In this document: piece by piece, positions 58,504 to 64,000 of the stretch | How the letters are laid out: every line of letters starts with the position of its first letter | How positions within the stretch are numbered: the first letter of the stretch is position 1 | Source: Chryseobacterium indologenes | GTDB taxonomy: Bacteria > Bacteroidota > Bacteroidia > Flavobacteriales > Weeksellaceae | DNA length: 64,000 nucleotides | NCBI RefSeq assembly: GCF_002025665.1 | Contig: NZ_CP018786.1 | Coordinates: 2,728,001-2,792,000 of the forward strand | Reading direction: 5' to 3' | Notes under the pieces: generated by a model | Told to the model about the DNA's origin: nothing | What the model saw: only the letters and a program-made list of their open reading frames with translations | Databases searched by the model: none | Made by a program: the position numbers and the translations under genes

Positions 58504-60708
58504 TTAATTCGCTACGTCACTAATGAATTTAATTCTCAACATTCTTACTTCTTCATCAGACAGTTCATCCCCGAATTCATCCAGCAATACTTTCATACTG
58601 TCGCTTTCAGATTCGTTCATGAATTCCATGAACCCGTCTACAATGTCTTCATCAAAATTATCTTCAATATAATAGTCGATATTCAGCTTTGTTCCCTGAT
58701 AAACAATCCTTTCCATTTCTTTCAGAAGTTCATCCATAGAAAGATTTTTAGCTCTTGCTATATCTTCAAGGTCAATTTTCTTATCAGTACTCTGGATGAT
58801 GAAAACTTTATGGCTGGATTTATTGGCCACCTGCTTCAATACCATATCCTGAGTACGTTCGATGTTGTTATCTTCTACGTATGTTTTGATGTAATCTGCG
58901 AATTCTTTACCGTATTTTTTGGCTTTTCCTTCCCCTACACCATAGATTTTGGTGATCTCATCTACACTTATTGGATATTGAACTGTCATATCCTCCAAAC
59001 TTGGATCCATAAATACTGTATAGGGTGGAATCCCATGTTTTTTGGCTACTTTTTTTCTCAATTCTTTCAACAGATTGAAAAGGTTCTGATCCAGTCCTCC
59101 TCCAGCCTGCTGCTGTACCTGATCACTCTCAGCTTTTGCCTGAGTAAGATCAAATTCACGGTCTTCAGCAATTAAAAAGATGTCTTTAGATTTACCATTC
59201 AGGACACTTTTCCCTTTCTCTGTAATTTTTAAAACCCCGTAGGTTTCAATATCTTTCTGTAAAAAATTCTGAACAGTCGCCTGTCTCAAAATTGTTTTCC
59301 AGTAATTATCTTTTTCGTCTTTTCCAAAACCAAAGTGAGAACTTTGTTCAAGCTTATAAGATTTTGTTACTGCATTTTCCTTTCCTACGATAACGGAAAT
59401 CAGATCTTTAGATTTGAATTTTTCTCCTGTATCATTGATCAACGCCAATGACTTTTCGAGATCTATCGTAGCATCTTTTAATTTTGGAGGATTGGATGAG
59501 TTGTCGCACATTTTAGCTCCGTCTCCGTTTACCGGATCGAAACTTTCTCCAAAATAGTATAGAATATATTGTCTTCTGCTCATGGAAGTTTCGGCATACC
59601 CTACCACTTCATTCAAAAGCTGTAATCCGATTTCTCTTTCTGAAACAGGTTTTTGAGCCAGGAATTTCTCCAGTTTTTCAATGTCTTTCGGATCATAGAA
59701 TGCCAGACAATGGCCTTCTCCTCCGTCTCTTCCTGCTCTGCCGGTTTCCTGATAATAGCTTTCCAGTGATTTCGGGAAGTCGTAATGAATTACAAAACGG
59801 ACATCAGGTTTATCAATTCCCATCCCGAAGGCAATGGTGGCCACAATTACATCCACTTCTTCCATCAGAAATTTATCCTGATTCGCTACTCTCACTTTTT
59901 GGTCAAGACCGGCATGATAAGGAAGTGCATTAATTCCATTCACCTGCAAAAGCTGGGCAAATTCTTCAACTTTTCTACGACTCAGGCAGTAAACAATTCC
60001 TGATTTTCCTTTATGTTGATTGATAAATTTAACGATTTCCTTATCTACATTGATTTTAGGACATACTTCATAATATAGATTAGGACGGTTGAAACTTTCT
60101 TTAAACACCAACGCATTCGTCATTCCTAAAGTTTTCTGGATATCATCCTGAACCTTAGGAGTAGCAGTAGCCGTTAAAGCAATCACCGGTACATTGGCGA
60201 TTTTGTCAATAATCTGTTTCAGATTCCTGTATTCCGGTCTGAAATCATGTCCCCACTCTGAAATACAGTGAGCCTCGTCGATAGCAAAGAAAGAAATTTT
60301 CACCTCTTTCAAAAAATCCAGGTAATCATCTTTAATTAATGATTCAGGAGCTACATACAGAAGTTTGGTTTTGCCGCTTTTGATATCGTCAAAAACCTGC
60401 TTGGTCTGCGTTTTGTTTAATGATGAATTCAGGACGTGTGCTACTCCATCATCTGATGAAAGACCGTTCACCGCATCTACCTGATTTTTCATTAACGCTA
60501 TTAAGGGCGAAACTACTATTGCTGTTCCTTCCGAAATAAGTGCCGGAAGCTGATAACATAATGATTTTCCGCCACCTGTAGGCATTAAAACAAATATATC
60601 CTTCCCATTCAATAGGTTGTCTATAATTTGTTCCTGCTGGCCCTTAAATGTAGAAAACCCAAAATACTTTTTCAATTCGCCTGATAAATTGGCTTTTTTT
60701 GCGCTCAT
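58504..60708 (-). CDS. recQ: RecQ-type DNA helicase
   Basis: A 734-residue superfamily 2 3'-5' helicase for recombination and fork repair. Walker A is PTGGGKS (43-49), the DEAH box D144-H147, and motif VI is [10 protein letters not shown] (321-330). An RQC winged helix and an HRDC region (about 510-590) follow. The zinc-binding module between helicase and RQC domains is reduced: where E. coli has four Cys, the stretch near 378-406 ([14 protein letters not shown], then MCDNSSNPP) keeps one. The C-terminal 150 residues extend beyond E. coli RecQ. Confidence 0.93.
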   Translation of the reverse strand: MSAKKANLSGELKKYFGFSTFKGQQEQIIDNLLNGKDIFVLMPTGGGKSLCYQLPALISEGTAIVVSPLIALMKNQVDAVNGLSSDDGVAHVLNSSLNKTQTKQVFDDIKSGKTKLLYVAPESLIKDDYLDFLKEVKISFFAIDEAHCISEWGHDFRPEYRNLKQIIDKIANVPVIALTATATPKVQDDIQKTLGMTNALVFKESFNRPNLYYEVCPKINVDKEIVKFINQHKGKSGIVYCLSRRKVEEFAQLLQVNGINALPYHAGLDQKVRVANQDKFLMEEVDVIVATIAFGMGIDKPDVRFVIHYDFPKSLESYYQETGRAGRDGGEGHCLAFYDPKDIEKLEKFLAQKPVSEREIGLQLLNEVVGYAETSMSRRQYILYYFGESFDPVNGDGAKMCDNSSNPPKLKDATIDLEKSLALINDTGEKFKSKDLISVIVGKENAVTKSYKLEQSSHFGFGKDEKDNYWKTILRQATVQNFLQKDIETYGVLKITEKGKSVLNGKSKDIFLIAEDREFDLTQAKAESDQVQQQAGGGLDQNLFNLLKELRKKVAKKHGIPPYTVFMDPSLEDMTVQYPISVDEITKIYGVGEGKAKKYGKEFADYIKTYVEDNNIERTQDMVLKQVANKSSHKVFIIQSTDKKIDLEDIARAKNLSMDELLKEMERIVYQGTKLNIDYYIEDNFDEDIVDGFMEFMNESESDSMKVLLDEFGDELSDEEVRMLRIKFISDVAN

Positions 60709-60740
60709 CTAATTTTCTATTGCTAAATTTGCATCTCACC

Positions 60741-60748
60741 CAAAGTTA
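60741..60748 (-). promoter_or_regulatory. -7 element of recQ
   Basis: Minus-strand TAACTTTG, exact TAnnTTTG, 32 bp upstream of the recQ ATG. Confidence 0.5.
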
Positions 60749-60866
60749 TAAAAATTCTGCTTAAAATAAAAGCGAACGAATTTATAAAAAATAAAATTTA
60801 TATTAAATATTCTTTTTAAAATATAACGTTTTTTATAAACTTTTTTGTATACCTTATCATCGTAAA

Positions 60867-61826
60867 ATGGATAGAACCAACATTATATCAATTGCAAAAA
60901 GCACTTTAGAAATAGAAATTTCTGAACTAGAAAAATTAAAAAACAGAATTGATGACCAATTTGCACAGGCTGTAGAGATCATTCACTCGGCAAAAGGAAA
61001 GCTCATTGTAGTAGGAATAGGGAAATCTGCCCATGTGGGTAACAAAATTGTTGCTACGCTGAATTCTACAGGTACGCCTTCTCAGTTTTTACATGCTTCA
61101 GAAGCTATTCATGGTGATCTTGGAGTCATTCAGAAACAGGATGTTGTTTTATGTATCTCCAACTCCGGAAATTCTCCAGAAATTGCCAATCTGGTTTCTT
61201 ATTTAAAGGATTATTCTTCTGCTCTTATCGGAATGACAGGAAATAAGACGAGTAAACTCGCTGAGTTTTCTGAGGTTATTTTAGATACTCATGTAGACGT
61301 TGAAGCCTGCCCTAATAAACTGGCTCCTACAAGTTCTACAACTATACAAATGGCTTTGGGAGATGCTTTAGCTGTTGCTTTAATGGAACTGAATGATTTT
61401 AAAGCTAATGATTTTGCCAAATTCCACCCTGGAGGAAGCCTAGGAAAGAATCTTACTTCTAAAGTAGAACAGTTTCTTTCTTCCCAAAAACCTCAGGTTA
61501 CAGAAGACTCTTCCATAAGAGACGTCATCATTTCCATCAGTGCTTCAAGCCATGGAATCACTGTCGTAACCAAAGAAGATCAGATTATTGGAGTGATCAC
61601 AGATGGTGATTTGAGAAGAATGCTGATGAAGGGAGAAGATATAAGTAAGGTATCGGCTAAAGATATTATGTCTGCCCGTCCGAGAACAATTGAAAAGGAA
61701 GCTCTGGCGAAAGAAGCCATGAAAGTTCTGAAAGAAAATAATATCGGCCAGCTTGTAGTAACGGAAAACGGAAAGTATTTTGGGATTATAGACCTGCATA
61801 AACTGTTAGACGAAGGAATTAACTAG
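60867..61826 (+). CDS. KpsF/GutQ-type sugar-phosphate isomerase
   Basis: A 319-residue protein: SIS domain (about 45-175, VVGIGKSAHVGNKI and CISNSGNSPEIANLV) plus two CBS domains (about 205-319). This is the D-arabinose-5-phosphate isomerase pattern, giving the precursor of Kdo in the LPS core. The dimeric SIS domain carries the active site; CBS domains may bind a nucleotide regulator. Length and motifs are canonical. Confidence 0.93.
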   Translation: MDRTNIISIAKSTLEIEISELEKLKNRIDDQFAQAVEIIHSAKGKLIVVGIGKSAHVGNKIVATLNSTGTPSQFLHASEAIHGDLGVIQKQDVVLCISNSGNSPEIANLVSYLKDYSSALIGMTGNKTSKLAEFSEVILDTHVDVEACPNKLAPTSSTTIQMALGDALAVALMELNDFKANDFAKFHPGGSLGKNLTSKVEQFLSSQKPQVTEDSSIRDVIISISASSHGITVVTKEDQIIGVITDGDLRRMLMKGEDISKVSAKDIMSARPRTIEKEALAKEAMKVLKENNIGQLVVTENGKYFGIIDLHKLLDEGIN

Positions 61827-61895
61827 AATTCAAATAAAGGATTTCAGGCATTGTACCTCCGGATCAGCATTTTAATTAAATATTTTTAAGGTATC

Positions 61896-62423
61896 ATGAT
61901 GATTATTCTTTATTTACTGATTCTATTCCCTATATTTTTGAAAAAATATCTTGACTATCAGGATTCACAAAGAAATAAAGTACATCATCTTCCGATGGAA
62001 TCTGATCATAGACCTGAATATCCTACTCATGATAGAAATTTATACTATGATCAAAAAAGTCAGGACTATTTTGACCTCGTTGTCCGATGTCTGATCTTCT
62101 GTACTTATGATGATAAAAAATTCAATTCTGTTGCAGACTGCCTGTCTCTGACAGATATCGGAGATGATTTACATATATTCTCATACAGCGAAGAAATAGA
62201 ATCGTTATTCAGAAATAAGTTCATCAACGAATCACTGAGACAGAAAATATCAGATTTTAAAAAGGTTACTGATGAAGTCACAGAAGAAGAATGGGTTTTC
62301 GAATCAATAGATCTTAGCCATGATGAAAGGTGGAAAAAAATCAACGCAGCTGCAGAAGACCTTTTAACAGAAATGAATATTAAAGAAAGGGATTTTGATT
62401 TTGCTTTATATGTACCACGATAA
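61896..62423 (+). CDS. Hypothetical membrane-anchored protein
   Basis: A 175-residue protein with an N-terminal hydrophobic segment (MMIILYLLILFPIFLKKYL) and an acidic, helical remainder rich in Asp/Glu (ESIDLSHDERWKKINAAAED). One Cys pair near 69-74. No family recognised. Between kpsF and tatC, 69 bp after the former and 67 bp before the latter. Possibly a membrane-tethered cytosolic protein. Confidence 0.7.
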   Translation: MMIILYLLILFPIFLKKYLDYQDSQRNKVHHLPMESDHRPEYPTHDRNLYYDQKSQDYFDLVVRCLIFCTYDDKKFNSVADCLSLTDIGDDLHIFSYSEEIESLFRNKFINESLRQKISDFKKVTDEVTEEEWVFESIDLSHDERWKKINAAAEDLLTEMNIKERDFDFALYVPR

Positions 62424-62462
62424 TTTTAGAATCCAACATCGGTCATTTAATTAAATATTTTA

Positions 62463-62470
62463 TAAATTTG
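62463..62470 (+). promoter_or_regulatory. -7 element of tatC
   Basis: TAAATTTG, exact TAnnTTTG, 20 bp before the GTG at 62491, which favours that start. Confidence 0.6.
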
Positions 62471-62490
62471 CGCTTTAAAAATTGTATTCT

Positions 62491-63318
62491 GTGAGTGATG
62501 GTAAAGACATGTCCTTTCTTGGACATATAGGAGAATTAAGAGGGCATCTGATCCGTTCGATTATTGCTATCATAATTGCGGCTTTTGTGGTGGGTTTTAA
62601 TATCAACTGGATTATGGACCATATCTTTTTTGGACCCACCAGAAATGATTTCCCGACTTTCAGAGTTGTTAATCATTTTTCAAGAATGATTTTAGGAGAA
62701 GATAGTATTCATCTTCCAAAGGACTTCCCTGTTCGTGTACAAAGATTGTATCAGCAGTTCAACGTAATGATGGCTGTTTCTGTTTTTGGAGGAATGGTAG
62801 CTGCATTTCCTTATATTGTCTGGGAACTGTGGCGTTTTATTGGTCCTGCTTTACATCCGAGAGAAAGAAAAAATTCTATTTATATTATTAATGCGGTATG
62901 GATTCTTTTTATGACCGGAGTATTATGTGGTTATTTCCTGATTCTTCCGTTTGCCGTTAATTTCGGGGTCATTTTTAAAATCTCAGACATTATCGTTCCG
63001 CTTTATGATTTAAGTGATTATACCACTTTATTTTTACAGGTGGTTTTGGGTATGGGCGTTATTTTCCTTTTCCCGATTTTGATCTACTTCCTTACCAGCA
63101 TCGGAATTCTGACGCCTACATTTATGAAGACCTACCGTCGTCATGCTATTGTTCTGATTATGGTAGTGGCTGCAATCATTACTCCGGCAGATGTTTTAAG
63201 TATGCTGATGGCTGCATTCCCGCTGCTTATCTTATATGAATTCAGTATTATGATGTGTACATTCACCTATAAAAAAGTACAGAAGAGCAACGGAAATCTT
63301 CCTGTAGTACAGAAATAA
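62491..63318 (+). CDS. tatC: Sec-independent protein translocase TatC
   Basis: A 275-residue inner-membrane protein, the receptor of the twin-arginine pathway. The cytosolic N-terminal FLGHIGELRGHLIRS, the conserved periplasmic and loop residues, and six transmembrane helices match TatC. I prefer the GTG at 62491 because it follows a TAAATTTG promoter by 20 bp and gives the family-like (M)SDGKDMSFLGH; TTG at 62482 and ATG at 62509 are alternatives. TatA/B genes are not in the window. Terminator downstream. Confidence 0.94.
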   Translation: MSDGKDMSFLGHIGELRGHLIRSIIAIIIAAFVVGFNINWIMDHIFFGPTRNDFPTFRVVNHFSRMILGEDSIHLPKDFPVRVQRLYQQFNVMMAVSVFGGMVAAFPYIVWELWRFIGPALHPRERKNSIYIINAVWILFMTGVLCGYFLILPFAVNFGVIFKISDIIVPLYDLSDYTTLFLQVVLGMGVIFLFPILIYFLTSIGILTPTFMKTYRRHAIVLIMVVAAIITPADVLSMLMAAFPLLILYEFSIMMCTFTYKKVQKSNGNLPVVQK

Positions 63319-63340
63319 ACAGTATTTTTTACTAATAAAA

Positions 63341-63382
63341 GCTTAAACGCTACCATTTGATTGAATGGTAGCGTTTTTTTTA
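63341..63382 (+). terminator. Terminator of tatC
   Basis: Perfect 13-bp stem AAACGCTACCATT (63345-63357) / AATGGTAGCGTTT (63364-63376), loop TGATTG, followed by a T-run. Confidence 0.9.
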
Positions 63383-63546
63383 TTTAAAAAATCAACCTTA
63401 ATTATATCTATTCTTAATATAATTAAAAACAACGATAAAATTCAACTAAAATTATAAAGTTGGGAGCAATTAACAATGTATCACCAGCTAAAGATTTAAA
63501 AAAATAAACTATCTTTAAAAACTTTAATAACAATCAATAAAAAAAT

Positions 63547-64000
63547 ATGAAAAAGAAAATTATTTTCGTCTGTGCATTGGCTTTAAGTCTAAGTGGTTTG
63601 CAGGCACAACGCTGGAAACCTGTCTCGGAAAAAGTTACGCCAGTAAGAAAAGAAGTAAAAGTAGAATATGCCTACAAATTTGATCTTTCTGCATTAAGAG
63701 ATCAACTAAAGAATGCTCCTGAAGCAGGAAAAGGAGGAAGCGCTGTAATTGTTTCCCTTCCTACAGCAGATGGAAGAATTGAAAGGTTTTCAGTGTACAG
63801 TTCGCCGGTAGTAGAAAAATCTATGGCGGACAGATATGAATTGGGAGCATACTCAGGTATCGGGCTGGATAATCCGCATAAACAAATCCGATTCAGTACA
63901 GCACCAAACGATTTTCAGTCTATGACATTTAATACTGATACAGGAAAATACGAATTCATAGAACCGATCAATAAAGAAAAGGATGTATATGGAGTCTTTT
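63547..64000 (+). CDS. Secreted reprolysin-like metallopeptidase, N-terminal part
   Basis: Partial gene, cut by the window end after about 151 residues. Signal peptide MKKKIIFVCALALSLSGLQA, then a propeptide-like domain with WKPVSEKVTPVRKEVKVEYA, LDNPHKQIRFSTAPNDFQSM. The same N-terminal architecture precedes the zinc protease domain in T9SS-secreted reprolysin-like enzymes of Chryseobacterium, but the HExxH catalytic motif and sorting tail are outside the window, so the call rests on the pro-domain only. Confidence 0.7.
   Translation, partial: MKKKIIFVCALALSLSGLQAQRWKPVSEKVTPVRKEVKVEYAYKFDLSALRDQLKNAPEAGKGGSAVIVSLPTADGRIERFSVYSSPVVEKSMADRYELGAYSGIGLDNPHKQIRFSTAPNDFQSMTFNTDTGKYEFIEPINKEKDVYGVF

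Noticed and set aside
58459..59175. 238-codon plus-strand frame antisense to recQ
   Set aside because: Phe/Ile-rich composition typical of antisense frames; recQ is unambiguous on the other strand.
1..64000. CRISPR array, tRNA or rRNA genes, insertion sequences
   Set aside because: No spaced direct-repeat array, no tRNA-like fold with CCA context, no rRNA and no transposase reading frame was noticed while reading the sequence; a covariance-model scan was not possible.

Overview
The window reads as chromosomal DNA of a Chryseobacterium-like member of the Bacteroidota (family Weeksellaceae). Evidence: low GC; promoters with the Bacteroidota -7 element TAnnTTTG in place of a sigma70 -10 box and few Shine-Dalgarno sites; a type IX secretion (type B) sorting domain; a GLPGLI protein, a DUF4476 protein and a short tail-less SSB; and a 49-residue leader peptide of the kind common in Chryseobacterium. 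No rRNA, tRNA, CRISPR array, insertion sequence or prophage was seen. The species assignment is inference.

Layout. (1) 1-3993: glycogen synthesis (glgA cut by the window edge, glgB) and a divergent esterase with an N-terminal starch-binding-like domain. (2) 4080-12329: an M17 leucyl aminopeptidase, then a tight same-strand run of two ATP-grasp ligases, a small protein, an alpha/beta hydrolase, a GCS2/YbdK carboxylate-amine ligase, a class I glutamine amidotransferase and a third ATP-grasp-like protein. This is an orphan amide/peptide-bond-forming pathway and the best candidate for an undescribed system here. (3) 12330-13859: an accessory island with a phage-type amidase, a previously uncalled double-glycine-leader peptide gene, two near-repeat units that look like small RNA genes, and three copies of a TACGG-N4-CCGTA palindrome at fixed distances from -7 elements. 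(4) 13860-18810: cyanophycin synthetase, divergent cyanophycinase and an isoaspartyl peptidase, a complete make/break cycle for the Asp-Arg storage polymer.

(5) 18910-30386: a YtxH-like protein, a minus-strand cluster with three related bPH/SHOCT proteins and a homopolymer-frameshifted membrane protein, hisS, an HRDC protein, ssb, an XRE regulator, a GLPGLI protein with a small secreted partner, an O-methyltransferase and a cell-surface protein. (6) 30705-39079: a plus-strand run of housekeeping and hypothetical genes (arginase family, HPP, TIGR01777 epimerase, Nudix, DUF2750, DUF2306, VOC, retropepsin-like, J-KTSC). (7) 39381-45684: a TetR-controlled RND tripartite efflux operon. (8) 45864-49040: a large T9SS-exported adhesin-like protein. 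(9) 49080-64000: CvfB-like S1 protein, TetR/SDR and AraC/SDR pairs, DUF4476, lpdA, cupin, a glycosyltransferase, recQ, kpsF-type sugar-phosphate isomerase, tatC, and the start of a secreted reprolysin-like metallopeptidase.

Taken together, the first 19 kb concentrates carbon (glycogen) and nitrogen (cyanophycin) storage with an uncharacterised ligase operon. One plausible reading is that the operon builds or modifies a storage- or envelope-related amino-acid conjugate, but its substrate cannot be read from sequence.
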